Assembly (NCBI RefSeq): GCF_003236305.1
Contig: NZ_POTX01000002.1
Location: 1 to 64,000, forward strand
From: Micromonospora endophytica
GTDB taxonomy: Bacteria > Actinomycetota > Actinomycetes > Mycobacteriales > Micromonosporaceae
DNA: 64,000 bases
Reading direction: 5' to 3'
Positions within the stretch are counted from its first letter, which is position 1. Every line of letters begins with the position of its first letter. The notes under the pieces are model-generated. The model saw only the letters and a list, made by a program, of their open reading frames with translations, did not search any database and was not told the DNA's origin. This document shows, piece after piece, positions 24,586 to 33,115 of the stretch. A program made the position numbers and the translations under genes.

Positions 24586-24939
24586 ATGACCGAAGTTACC
24601 CCGGATAACGAAGCGCGTGGGGGCGCACCGCCACCGTCGTCACCACCGCCGGCGTCGCCGCCGGACAACGGCTGGCGCAAGGAGTACTGGAGCCGGAACC
24701 TGCGGCTCATGGTGATCCTGCTGGCCATCTGGTTCATCGTCTCGTTCGGCTTCGGCGTCCTGCTCGTCGAACCGTTGAACAACATCGTCATCGCCGGCTT
24801 CCCGCTCGGCTTCTGGTTCGCCCAGCAGGGGTCGATCTACGTCTTCGTGATCCTGATCCTGGTGTACGCCAAGATGATGGACCGCCTGGACAGCCAGTTC
24901 GGTGTCGACGAGCCGGAGACTGAGGGGGCGGCCAAGTGA
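24586..24939 (+). CDS. DUF4212 protein, small subunit of sodium:solute symporter
   Basis: This 117-residue protein has a Pro-rich N-terminus and two membrane helices (LMVILLAIWFIVSFGFGVLLV and FWFAQQGSIYVFVILILVYAKMMD). The pattern EYWSRNLRLM...FPLGFWFAQQGSI is the DUF4212 signature, a family that always precedes SSF-type symporters. AGGAGG is present before the ATG. Its stop overlaps the start of the large subunit by four bases. Confidence 0.9.
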   Translation: MTEVTPDNEARGGAPPPSSPPPASPPDNGWRKEYWSRNLRLMVILLAIWFIVSFGFGVLLVEPLNNIVIAGFPLGFWFAQQGSIYVFVILILVYAKMMDRLDSQFGVDEPETEGAAK

Positions 24940-26615
24940 CCGACATCCAGCTCTGGACCCTGATCTTCATCGGTGCGTCCTTCGCCGTCTACCTCTACAT
25001 CGCCTGGCGCAGCCGGGTGAAGGAGACCGCCGGCTTCTACGTGGCCGGCCAGGGCATCCCCACCATCGCCAACGGCGCCGCCGTGGCCGCCGACTGGATG
25101 TCCGCGGCGTCGTTCATCTCGATGGCGGGCCTGATCGCCTTCCTCGGCTCGGACGGCTCCATCTACCTGATGGGTTGGACCGGCGGCTATGTGCTGCTGG
25201 CCCTGCTGATCGCGCCGTACCTGCGCAAGTGGGGCAAGTTCACGGTGCCCGAGTTCGTCGGTGACCGGTACTCGGAGATGGTCCGCACCATCGCCGCCGT
25301 CGCCGCGATCATCATCTCCTTCACCTACGTGGTCGGGCAGATGCGTGGAGGCGGCATCGTCTTCAGCCGCTTCCTGGGCCTGGACGTCACCGGCGGCGTC
25401 ATCGTCGCCGCGGTGATCATCGGCCTGTACGCGGTGCTCGGCGGCATGAAGGGCATCACCTGGACCCAGGTCGCCCAGTACACGGTGTTGATCGTCGCCT
25501 ACCTGATCCCCGCGGTGGCGGTGGCTCAGCAGATGACCGGCATCCCGATCCCGCAGGTGTCGTTCGGGCAGATCCTCGACGAACTCAACGCGATAAGCGC
25601 CCAGATGGGGCTGGCCCAGTTCACCGACGCGTTCGCGGCCCGACCGCAGATCGACGTCTTCCTGGTCACCATGTCGCTGATGATCGGCACCGCCGGTCTG
25701 CCGCACGTGATCGTCCGGTTCTACACCACGAAGAGCGTGCGGGGCGCCCGCTACTCGGCGTTCTGGGCGCTGTTCTTCATCGCCCTGCTCTACACCACCG
25801 CCCCGGCGGTGGGCGCCTTCACCAAGCTCAACCTGCTCCAGGGGGTCAACGGCGTCTCGGCCGACGCGCTGCCCGCCTGGGTCAACAACTGGGCGGCCAC
25901 CGGTCTGGTCACCGTCGGCGACGGGGTGACGACCATCAGTTCGGTGAGCAACAGCCCGGCCTCCGGCGCCGACCTGGTCGTCAACAACGACATCCTGGTG
26001 CTGGCCAGTCCCGAGATCGCCGGCCTGCCGGCGCCGATCGTGGGTCTGGTGGCCGCCGGCGGCCTGGCCGCCGCGATGTCCACCGCGGCCGGTCTGCTGC
26101 TGGTCATCTCGTCGTCCTTCTCGCACGACCTGTACTTCCGCCGGGTCAAGCGGGACTCGACCGACGCGCAGCGGCTGCTCGCCGGCCGGATCGCGATGGG
26201 CCTGGCGGTACTGATCGCGATCTACGCCGGCATCAACCCGCCCGCGTTCGTGGCCCAGGTGGTGGCGTTCGCCTTCGGACTGGCTGCGGCGAGCTTCTTC
26301 CCGGTCATCGTGCTCGGCATCTTCTGGAAGAGATGCAACGCGACGGGCGCGGCGGCCGGCATGATCACCGGCATGCTCTTCACCGCCAGCTACATGATCT
26401 ACACGCTGCCGGTGTTCGGCACCGAGGCCAACCCGCACATCCTCGACATCAGCCCGGAGGGCATCGGCACCATCGGCGCCATCGTCAACTTCGTCGTCAC
26501 GATCGTGGTGTCGAAGATGACGGCACCGCCGCCGGCCGAGATCTCCGAGATGGTGGAGAACATCCGCTACCCGTCCGAGCGGCGCGCCGTGACGGCCGGC
26601 AACACCCCGGCCTGA
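24936..26615 (+). CDS. Sodium:solute symporter (SSF family, ActP/acetate-like large subunit)
   Basis: This 559-residue integral membrane protein has about thirteen hydrophobic segments. AGFYVAGQGIPTIANGAAVAADWMSAASFISMAGL and ITWTQVAQYTVLIVAYLIPA are hallmarks of the VC2705/ActP group, which takes up acetate, propionate or related monocarboxylates with sodium. The start is a GTG overlapping the DUF4212 stop. It has no adjacent catabolic gene, so the substrate is a family-based guess. A hairpin follows the stop. Confidence 0.9.
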   Translation: MTDIQLWTLIFIGASFAVYLYIAWRSRVKETAGFYVAGQGIPTIANGAAVAADWMSAASFISMAGLIAFLGSDGSIYLMGWTGGYVLLALLIAPYLRKWGKFTVPEFVGDRYSEMVRTIAAVAAIIISFTYVVGQMRGGGIVFSRFLGLDVTGGVIVAAVIIGLYAVLGGMKGITWTQVAQYTVLIVAYLIPAVAVAQQMTGIPIPQVSFGQILDELNAISAQMGLAQFTDAFAARPQIDVFLVTMSLMIGTAGLPHVIVRFYTTKSVRGARYSAFWALFFIALLYTTAPAVGAFTKLNLLQGVNGVSADALPAWVNNWAATGLVTVGDGVTTISSVSNSPASGADLVVNNDILVLASPEIAGLPAPIVGLVAAGGLAAAMSTAAGLLLVISSSFSHDLYFRRVKRDSTDAQRLLAGRIAMGLAVLIAIYAGINPPAFVAQVVAFAFGLAAASFFPVIVLGIFWKRCNATGAAAGMITGMLFTASYMIYTLPVFGTEANPHILDISPEGIGTIGAIVNFVVTIVVSKMTAPPPAEISEMVENIRYPSERRAVTAGNTPA

Positions 26616-26641
26616 GCCGAACCGTCCACACCACCACCGGT

Positions 26642-26673
26642 CGCCGGTCCCACCATCGACGTTGGGGCCGGCG
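26642..26673 (+). terminator. Hairpin terminator after symporter operon
   Basis: CGCCGGTCCCA at 26642-26652 pairs with TGGGGCCGGCG at 26663-26673 (11 bp with one G-U, loop of ten). It lies 27 bases past the symporter stop. No T-run is present, as usual in this kind of genome. Confidence 0.6.
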
Positions 26674-26852
26674 ATCCGGCTCGCCCGTCAGTGTTCCCGA
26701 TGGGCGCAGACCTGATCGGTCGCTAGGCGAAGATCCTCGCTGGGCTCCGTCACCACGCTGCGCGGGTCATTGAGCGCGTCGGCATGCCACATCAGCACGG
26801 GAATGGTGTGGTTCGCCAGCGCCCTACGGTGATCAGGGACGCACCGCGGGCG

Positions 26853-27917
26853 TCACTCGCGCAGCAGCGGCAGCAACTGGTCGCCCTGCCGCCTTATCTC
26901 GGGCAGGTACGGCGTGTCGGAGAGCACGAAGTGGGTGACGCCGAGACTCTGATATCTGCGCAGGGACTTCGCCACGTCCTGGGCGGAACCGACCAGCCAG
27001 GTGGTGCCCGCACCACCACCGCCGAACCGGCCCGGCGTGGTGTAGAGGTTGTCGTCGAGCACCTCACCCCGGGCGGCGAGGTCGAGCAGCCGTTGCTGAC
27101 CGACGGCGGCATGCCGGTTCGGGTCGCGCGCCAGGATGCCAGTGCCCTTCGCCATCTGCGCGACCTTCGCCTCGGCGTCAGCCCAGGCCTGTTCGGTGGT
27201 GTCCCGCACCAGGGTGGTGATGCGCAGCCCGAACTCCAGCGGCGGGTGCTCCCGACCGAGTCGCTCGCTGAGCTGCCGCAGCCGGTCGATCCGCTCGGCG
27301 ACACCGTCGAGCGGTTCACCCCAGAACAACTGCACGTCGGCCTCGGTGGCCGCGACCTGCTCGGCCGCTGCCGAGGCACCGCCGAAATAGAGCCGGGGAT
27401 GCCGGCGGCCGGCCCGGACGACGGGCCGGGGCACCACCGTGGAATCGGTGACGCGGAAGTGCTCGCCGTGGTGCGTCACCCGTTCCTCGGTCCACAGTCG
27501 GCGGACGATCCGGATGAACTCCCGGGTGCGCGCGTAGCGATGCGCCTGGTCACCTTCTTCGTCGCCGTACGCGGCCAGGTTGTCCTTGCCGGACACGATG
27601 TTGACCAGCACCCGCCCCCCGGTCAGGTGGTCCAGAGTGGCGGCGGCCGAGGCGAAGTTGGCCGGCCGCCAGTAGCCGGGACGGATCGCGATCAGCGGCT
27701 GGAACGTGGTCGTCCGGGCGGCCAACGCGGCGGCGACGGTGAAGGTGTCCGGCCGCCCCCAGCCGGTGCCGAGCAGCGCTCCGCCCCAACCGTGGTCCTC
27801 CAGGGCCTTGGCCTGAGCGCTGAGCGTCTCCAGGCTGTTGTGCTTGTCGATGACGTCGTCGCCCCGGTGGCCGGGTTGCACCTGGTTGGGGATGTACCAG
27901 AGGAGTTCGAGAGTCAT
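26853..27917 (-). CDS. LLM class flavin-dependent monooxygenase (SsuD-like)
   Basis: This 354-residue TIM-barrel enzyme resembles alkanesulfonate monooxygenase: ELLWYIPNQ at the N-terminus, AAALAARTTTFQPLIAIRPGYWRPANFASAAATLDHLTGGRVLVNIVSG, and YARTREFIRIVRRLW. It would use FMNH2 from a separate reductase and release sulfite from a sulfonate or oxidise a related sulfur compound. The ATG at 27917 overlaps the stop of the acyl-CoA-dehydrogenase-fold gene, so the two are a unit. It is the outermost gene of the putative organosulfur cluster. Confidence 0.88.
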   Translation of the reverse strand: MTLELLWYIPNQVQPGHRGDDVIDKHNSLETLSAQAKALEDHGWGGALLGTGWGRPDTFTVAAALAARTTTFQPLIAIRPGYWRPANFASAAATLDHLTGGRVLVNIVSGKDNLAAYGDEEGDQAHRYARTREFIRIVRRLWTEERVTHHGEHFRVTDSTVVPRPVVRAGRRHPRLYFGGASAAAEQVAATEADVQLFWGEPLDGVAERIDRLRQLSERLGREHPPLEFGLRITTLVRDTTEQAWADAEAKVAQMAKGTGILARDPNRHAAVGQQRLLDLAARGEVLDDNLYTTPGRFGGGGAGTTWLVGSAQDVAKSLRRYQSLGVTHFVLSDTPYLPEIRRQGDQLLPLLRE

Positions 27918-29047
27918 GTCAGTTCTTCCTGTGCGGGAACGGCGCGGGTGAGGTGGGCGAGTTGGGCCTCGCGTACGGTCGACGACTGTCCCTGGAGCAG
28001 GAAGAACAGCGCTGACCGGGCATGTAGTTGGGCGGTGTCGTCGGCGCCGAGGCCGTGCCCGGAGCGGGCCACGAGCAGAGCCCGGGTGAGGGTGCCGAGC
28101 GCCTCCAAGGTGACGACCTTGAGGGCGAGGCGCTGGTCGAGCCGGTACGAGGCGTCGGCGGCGGCGGTTGCCTCGTCGGTGAGGCCGTAGGCGTCCGCGC
28201 GCCACTGCGCGATCCGTGGCGCCCAGGTCGCGGCCAACTGCCGCGCCAGCGGGTCCGGCGCTTCGTCCAGTTCCCGCAGTACGGTCTGCGCCAGCCCGAA
28301 GTGGTACGGCCGGGCATCGCTGGCGATGGCGAGGTCGGTATGTCGCCACTGCGCGATCGGCTGGGTGCCCAGGACGTACTCCGTAGGCACGACGACCTGA
28401 TCCAGCCGTACCCGTTGGGTGCGGCTGCCACTGACGGCGGCCAGGCGCAGCGGCGTGGCCCGGATGCCGTCGCCGACCGGCACCAGCGCGGTCACCACCG
28501 TGCCGGTGGCCGCCTCCACCCCGGCGACCGTGAGCACCTCGTTGAGCCCCCAGCCGCTGACCCAGGAGATCGTGCCGTCGAAGACCCAGCCAGCCGCTGT
28601 GGGTGTGGCCGAGACGTAGCGGTCCGGGAAGCGCCGTACGTCGCTGATGCCAGCGCCGACGAACAGTTCGCCCCGCAGCAGCTTCTCGGCCAGCGCAGTG
28701 GGTGGCTGCCCGCTGGCGAGACCGGCCGCGACCCGGCTGACTATCGGCGCATGCTGCGCCCAGACCAGCCAGGTGTTGACGCACGCTCCGGCGAGCAGTT
28801 CGTGCAGTCGCCGGTCGGCGGCGCGGTCGAGCCCGGCGCCGCCGTAGCTGACGGGTGCCAGATGGTTCAGCGCACCCAGTTCGGCGAGGCGGCCGATGGT
28901 CGCCTCGGGTACCTCGGTCCGGTCGGTCGCCAGCGCGGTGGGTCGCAACTCCTGCTCGGCATATCGCTGGAACCGGGCGACGAAGGGATGCCGGTCAGCC
29001 GCTGTCACGGCCTCGGCCGCGCCGGTCCGCGCCGCGCTTGCTGTCAT
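27914..29047 (-). CDS. Acyl-CoA dehydrogenase-fold flavoprotein (SfnB/DszC-like)
   Basis: This is a 377-residue flavoprotein. The fold is that of acyl-CoA dehydrogenases, but text such as LAPVSYGGAGLDRAADRRLHELLAGACVNTWLVWAQH and RTQRVRLDQVVVPTEYVLG fits the sulfur-assimilation group used with LLM enzymes. The ATG at 29047 has GAGGAG four bases upstream; the frame is open to 29128 but that part is not conserved. It is divergent from the leader peptide and the ABC transporter, sharing the promoter region that carries the CCTATAGG element. Confidence 0.83.
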   Translation of the reverse strand: MTASAARTGAAEAVTAADRHPFVARFQRYAEQELRPTALATDRTEVPEATIGRLAELGALNHLAPVSYGGAGLDRAADRRLHELLAGACVNTWLVWAQHAPIVSRVAAGLASGQPPTALAEKLLRGELFVGAGISDVRRFPDRYVSATPTAAGWVFDGTISWVSGWGLNEVLTVAGVEAATGTVVTALVPVGDGIRATPLRLAAVSGSRTQRVRLDQVVVPTEYVLGTQPIAQWRHTDLAIASDARPYHFGLAQTVLRELDEAPDPLARQLAATWAPRIAQWRADAYGLTDEATAAADASYRLDQRLALKVVTLEALGTLTRALLVARSGHGLGADDTAQLHARSALFFLLQGQSSTVREAQLAHLTRAVPAQEELT

Positions 29048-29131
29048 GGTGCTCCTCGTTCCGACCCGTGATGGGTCCGCTTCGTCCGCTCGATCACCGG
29101 ATGGCGCTCGACCTATGGCCGAGATCACGGT

Positions 29132-29162
29132 TATTTCCTATCGAGCCTATAGGTATTATAGG
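29132..29162 (+). promoter_or_regulatory. Shared TATTTCCTAT/CCTATAGG promoter element, copy 1
   Basis: TATTTCCTAT (29132-29141) is followed by CCTATAGG (29146-29153) and a -10-like TATTAT (29154-29159), seven bases before the leader ATG. A second copy, with CCTATAGG next to GATACT, precedes the amino acid ABC operon at 46 kb. It could be an operator of a sulfur-responsive regulator. Confidence 0.6.
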
Positions 29163-29166
29163 GCTT

Positions 29167-29241
29167 ATGGCTGGGACGCACCTCTACTCCCGGCGCGAGA
29201 TCGACTTCGCGCTCTTCGCCAGCGCGCTCTGTCTGCGCTGA
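29167..29241 (+). CDS. Putative 24-residue leader peptide (sulfur-type, ends SALCLR)
   Basis: A 24-codon frame starts with ATG seven bases after the -10 box, so the mRNA would be leaderless. The peptide ends RREIDFALFASALCLR. This is the shape of the short actinobacterial leader peptides upstream of sulfur-assimilation genes, where a Cys codon near the end senses charged tRNA-Cys. It precedes the dipeptide-type binding protein by 211 bases with hairpins in between. The match is by recall of the pattern. Confidence 0.6.
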   Translation: MAGTHLYSRREIDFALFASALCLR

Positions 29242-29452
29242 GCGACCGCTACACCGCCGCCCTCCCCTGGCGGCCCACCCGCCGTTGCGGGCGACGTCGT
29301 CGTCGCCACCGGCTCCTACCGCTCGCCCACTCACTGCCGCCGTCCGGCACGCCTCGCCCCACCTGGGACGACGCGCCGGGTCGGCGGCGTACGCGCATTC
29401 CCCCCACCGGCAGCCGGGCTGCCGCAGCCCCCCTTGACCATGAAAGAAGCCG

Positions 29453-31168
29453 ATGTCTGACCTTCGAAGTTCCATCGAGAACGCCACACCGGGCCGCCGC
29501 ATCTGGCCCTGGATCGCTGGACTCGCCGTACTGGTGCTCATCGCCGGGATCGGATTCGCCGCCACTCGCGGCAGCGACTCCGCCGACCAGGCCGCCGGCG
29601 ACGGCGACCCGGTGCGCGGCGGCACCCTGGAGTTCGCGCTCATCGACTACCAGCGCAGCCCGGACCCGCACTGGGGCACCAACTACGCCGAATCGTTGAT
29701 CGGCAACAACGTCACCGACAAGCTGACCTGGCAGGACCCGGACACCGGTGAGATCACCCCGTGGCTCGCGGAGTCCTGGGAGTACAACGCCGACCTGACC
29801 GAGTTCACCTTCCGGCTGCGCAAGGACGTCACCTTCAGCGACGGCAGTCCGTTCAACGCCGCGGTGGTCAAGGCCAACTTCGATCAGTACGTGCGCGGCG
29901 ACGAGAAGCTCGGCATCAACCCCAACGGCGCCGTTCTGCTGCCCGGCTACCTGGAGACCCAGACGCCGGACGGGTACACCGCGGTGGTGCGCTTCGCCAA
30001 GCCGCTGGCCAGCTTCCTACAGGCGTCCGCGTTCACCGCCAACGCCCAACCCGGCTTCCTGTCGCTCGCCACGCTGAAGCTCAGCGCCGAGGAACGGACC
30101 GACCCGACGAAGATCATCGGCACCGGCCCCTTCGTCTACGAGTCGTGGGAGGAGCAGGTCAAGACGGTCCTCGTCAAGCGCAAGGACTACCGCTGGTCAC
30201 CACCGGCGATCGGCCACGACGGCGAGGCGTACCTGGACCGGATCGTCTTCAACACCATCCCCGAGGCCAGCGTCCGCACCGGCTCCCTGGCCTCCGGCGC
30301 CATCGACGCCACCCTCGACGTCGGCACCACCGACGAGGCGCCCCTGACCGCCCAGGGCTTCAAGATCATTCATCGCGGGGTCTCCGGCACCGCCATCTTC
30401 TTCAACCTCAACTCCCAACTGTTCCCGACCAACGGCATCGCGGTACGCAAGGCGATCCAGCTCGGCTGGAACCGCGAGGCCGTCAAGCAGACGGTGCTCA
30501 CCGACTCGTACTCCGTCGCGACGTCGGTGCTCGCCCCCTCGGTGCCCGGTTACGCCGACTACAGCGGCTCGGTGCTGCGCTACGACGCGGCGGCGGCCAG
30601 CCGGCTGCTCGACGAGGCCGGCTGGACGCCGGGGCCGGACGGCATCCGGGTCAAGGACGGCAAGAAGCTGGTAGTCAAGCTGCTCGGCATCAGCAACCTG
30701 GTGGTGAACAAGCCGGCCTACGAGTCGGTCCAGCAGGACCTGAAGAAGATCGGCATCGACCTGCAACTCACCGTCGTACCCATCCCCGACTACGCGGCCC
30801 ACGCGGGCAACGCGAAGGCCGAATGGCACATCACCGCCGCCAACCGGTCCCGCAACGACCCGGCCGTGCTCAATCTGCAGTACAGCCCGCTGCTCGGCAA
30901 CGGCGCGTACGTCACCGAGGACTCCACCGGGGTGGACGTCGCCGAGGTCACGGAAACCCTGGGCAAGCTCGAACTCACCCTCGACCCGGCCCAGCGCAAC
31001 CAGTACGCCAAGGCCGCCCAGGACCTCCTGCTGGAGAAGTACGCCCTGGTCAACCCGATCTACAACCCGTCGCAGGTGATCGCGCACGCGGACTACGTGC
31101 ACGGAATCATCTTCGACGCCCAGTCCCGCAACCACTTCGTCGATGCCTGGAAGAGCAACGGCAAGTGA
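29453..31168 (+). CDS. Family 5 extracellular solute-binding protein of the organosulfur cluster
   Basis: This 571-residue binding protein has an uncleaved-looking N-terminal helix (IWPWIAGLAVLVLIAGIGFAA) and no lipobox cysteine, so it is probably held by a signal anchor, unlike the lipoprotein at 2975. The mature part shows RGGTLEFALIDYQRSPDPHW, LAESWEYNADLTEFTFRLRKDVTFSDGSPFNAAVV and KAIQLGWNREAV. It is followed by its two permeases and a fused ATPase, and then by the oxidoreductases, which suggests uptake of a sulfur-containing small molecule rather than peptides. AAGAAG precedes the ATG. Confidence 0.9.
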   Translation: MSDLRSSIENATPGRRIWPWIAGLAVLVLIAGIGFAATRGSDSADQAAGDGDPVRGGTLEFALIDYQRSPDPHWGTNYAESLIGNNVTDKLTWQDPDTGEITPWLAESWEYNADLTEFTFRLRKDVTFSDGSPFNAAVVKANFDQYVRGDEKLGINPNGAVLLPGYLETQTPDGYTAVVRFAKPLASFLQASAFTANAQPGFLSLATLKLSAEERTDPTKIIGTGPFVYESWEEQVKTVLVKRKDYRWSPPAIGHDGEAYLDRIVFNTIPEASVRTGSLASGAIDATLDVGTTDEAPLTAQGFKIIHRGVSGTAIFFNLNSQLFPTNGIAVRKAIQLGWNREAVKQTVLTDSYSVATSVLAPSVPGYADYSGSVLRYDAAAASRLLDEAGWTPGPDGIRVKDGKKLVVKLLGISNLVVNKPAYESVQQDLKKIGIDLQLTVVPIPDYAAHAGNAKAEWHITAANRSRNDPAVLNLQYSPLLGNGAYVTEDSTGVDVAEVTETLGKLELTLDPAQRNQYAKAAQDLLLEKYALVNPIYNPSQVIAHADYVHGIIFDAQSRNHFVDAWKSNGK

Positions 31169-31173
31169 CGGTC

Positions 31174-31210
31174 GGTGGTCGCCGGGAGCTTCCCGTTCCC
31201 GGCGACCACC
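31174..31210 (+). terminator. Intra-operon hairpin after binding-protein gene
   Basis: GGTGGTCGCCGGGA (31174-31187) and its exact complement at 31197-31210 form a 14-bp stem with a nine-base loop. It lies between binding protein and permease genes and probably stabilises the upstream mRNA or partly terminates, giving more binding protein than permease. Confidence 0.7.
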
Positions 31211-31233
31211 CCGACGCCCTGGGAAGGAAGATC

Positions 31234-32193
31234 GTGCTCCGCTACATCGCGCTGAAGGTCGGCCGGGCCCTGTTCGTGGTCTGGGCCGCGTTCACGTTGA
31301 CCTTCGTTCTGCTGTTCGTGCTGCCGGCGAACCCGGTGGATCTGCTCTTCGACCCAGCCGAGATCAACACCGTGCCGCCCGAGGTCCGCGAGCAGGTGGC
31401 GGCGAACTACGGCTTCAACAAACCGGTCTCGTTGCAGTACCTCGACCGGCTCGGCCACGCCCTCGTCGGTGACTTCGGCAACTCGGTGCAGTCCGGCCGG
31501 CCGGTGACGACCGCGATCCTCGGCGTGCTGCCGAGCACCCTGGTACTGGCTGCCGGCGCGCTGGTGCTGGCCCTGCTCATCGCCTTCGTGATCGCGCTCG
31601 TCGCCACCGCGACCCGGCACACCTGGGTACGCAACCTGGTCGAGGCGCTGCCCTCGGCGGCGGTGTCGGTGCCGGTCTTCCTCTCCGGGATCCTGATCCT
31701 GCAGGTCTTCTCGTTCCGGCTGGGCTGGTTTCCGGCCTTCGGCGACGACGGCCTCGCAAGTCTCGTGCTGCCGCTGATCACATTGGCGATCCCGGTGGCG
31801 GGACCGATCGCCCAGTTGCTCGTCCGCAGCTTCGGCACCGAGTTCCACTCCGGCTACGTCACGACGAGTTGGGCCAAGGGTGCCACCCGTGGCCGGATCA
31901 TCATCGGCGACGTCTTCCGCAACGCCAGCCTGCCGGCGCTCACCATCGCCGGCATCACCTTCGGCAACCTGATCGCCGGCTCCGTCATCACCGAAACCGT
32001 CTTCGCCCGCCGAGGCATCGGCCGGATGACGCAGAACGCGATAAACACCCTGGACGTCCCGCTGGTCCAGGGAATCGTCGTGCTGGTGGCGGTCAGCTTC
32101 GCGTTGATCAACCTGATCGTCGACCTGATCTATCCACTGCTGGACCCGCGGCTGCGGGCCACACTCGCCGCGCCCGGCGCCCCGGCGGCGTGA
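31234..32193 (+). CDS. Dipeptide-type ABC permease (DppB-like) of the organosulfur cluster
   Basis: This is a 319-residue permease. The N-terminus RYIALKVGRALFVVWAAFTLTFVLLFVLPANPVD and the later GDFGNSVQSGRPV are DppB features; the EAA-like loop is AKGATRGRIIIGDVFRNASLPAL. The GTG at 31234 has GGAAGGAAG just upstream. The hydrophobic segments are complete. It pairs with the next gene. Confidence 0.9.
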   Translation: MLRYIALKVGRALFVVWAAFTLTFVLLFVLPANPVDLLFDPAEINTVPPEVREQVAANYGFNKPVSLQYLDRLGHALVGDFGNSVQSGRPVTTAILGVLPSTLVLAAGALVLALLIAFVIALVATATRHTWVRNLVEALPSAAVSVPVFLSGILILQVFSFRLGWFPAFGDDGLASLVLPLITLAIPVAGPIAQLLVRSFGTEFHSGYVTTSWAKGATRGRIIIGDVFRNASLPALTIAGITFGNLIAGSVITETVFARRGIGRMTQNAINTLDVPLVQGIVVLVAVSFALINLIVDLIYPLLDPRLRATLAAPGAPAA

Positions 32194-32203
32194 GGAGACC
32201 GCG

Positions 32204-33115
32204 ATGACCACCGAACTGGACACGCTCGCCCCGCCACGCCCGTCGGCCACGATCCGGAGCGCGACGGCAACCGGCCGGCGGGTCACCGCCCGCGCGGCGC
32301 TGCGGAGAGTCGGAGAACTCGCCCAGCAACCGACCCTCGTGATCGCCTGGGCGATCGTACTGGTGGTGATCGGCTGGGCGATCGCGCCGTCGTTGTTCAC
32401 CTCGTACGGCCCGTACGACGGCGACCCCGCCGCGAGCTTCGCCCCGCCCAGCGCCGAACACTGGTTCGGCACCGACCGACTGGGCCGGGACCTCTTCGCC
32501 CGCAGCGTCTACGGTGCCCGCACCACCCTGACCGCGACGCTGCTGGCCATCCTGATCGCCTTCGGGGTCGGCACGCTGATCGGTCTGATCGCCGGCTTCG
32601 CCAAGGGCACCGTGGACACCGCGATCATGCGGGTGATCGACGTCTTCCTGGCCATCCCCGGCCTGCTGCTGGCCATGGTGGTGGTGTCGGTGCTCGGCTA
32701 CTCCACGCACAACATCGCGCTGGCCGTCGGCATCTCCTCGATCGCCTCGTTCGCCCGGGTGATGCGGGCCGAGGTGTTCACCGTGCTGACCCAGGACTAC
32801 GTCAAGGCGGCCTACGGTCTCGGGGTCAGCCGGCTGGGGGTGCTGGCCCGGCACGTCGTACCCAACTCGCTCAGCTCGGTGATCGCGCTGGCCGCCCTCG
32901 AGGTCGGTGCGGCGGTACTCGCCGTGGCCTCGCTCGGCTTCCTCGGCTACGGCGCGCCACCTCCACAACCGGAGTGGGGCCTGCTGGTCGCCGAGGGCCG
33001 GGACTACGTCGCGGTCCACCCGTGGACCTCCATCCTGCCCGGTGCGGCACTCGCCGTCGTCGTCATCGCCGCGCACCGCATCAGCACCTCGTTCCGGAAG
33101 GGCCAGCGCCGATGA
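32204..33115 (+). CDS. Dipeptide-type ABC permease (DppC-like) of the organosulfur cluster
   Basis: This 303-residue permease has the DppC sequence HWFGTDRLGRDLFARSVYGAR after its first helix and the EAA loop AAYGLGVSRLGVLARHVVPNS. A GAGGAGA site precedes the ATG ten bases after the DppB-like stop. The stop overlaps the ATPase start. The N-terminal 45 residues are charged and probably cytoplasmic. Confidence 0.91.
   Translation: MTTELDTLAPPRPSATIRSATATGRRVTARAALRRVGELAQQPTLVIAWAIVLVVIGWAIAPSLFTSYGPYDGDPAASFAPPSAEHWFGTDRLGRDLFARSVYGARTTLTATLLAILIAFGVGTLIGLIAGFAKGTVDTAIMRVIDVFLAIPGLLLAMVVVSVLGYSTHNIALAVGISSIASFARVMRAEVFTVLTQDYVKAAYGLGVSRLGVLARHVVPNSLSSVIALAALEVGAAVLAVASLGFLGYGAPPPQPEWGLLVAEGRDYVAVHPWTSILPGAALAVVVIAAHRISTSFRKGQRR

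Larger units (their letters stand above)
29048..29452. promoter_or_regulatory. Divergent regulatory region of the organosulfur cluster
   Basis: This 405-base region has no full-size gene. It holds a shared promoter element at about 29132-29162, a short leader peptide at 29167-29241, and in the leader two hairpins: GGCGACG-TCGT-CGTCGCC at 29291-29308 and GGCAGC-CGG-GCTGCC at 29409-29423. The second lies 30 bases before the binding-protein start. The arrangement suits attenuation controlled by translation of the leader peptide. Confidence 0.6.

Noticed and set aside
27914-29047. Fatty acid beta-oxidation acyl-CoA dehydrogenase
   Set aside because: No other beta-oxidation gene is present, and pairing with SsuD-like and SfnB/DszC-like genes fits the monooxygenase branch better.
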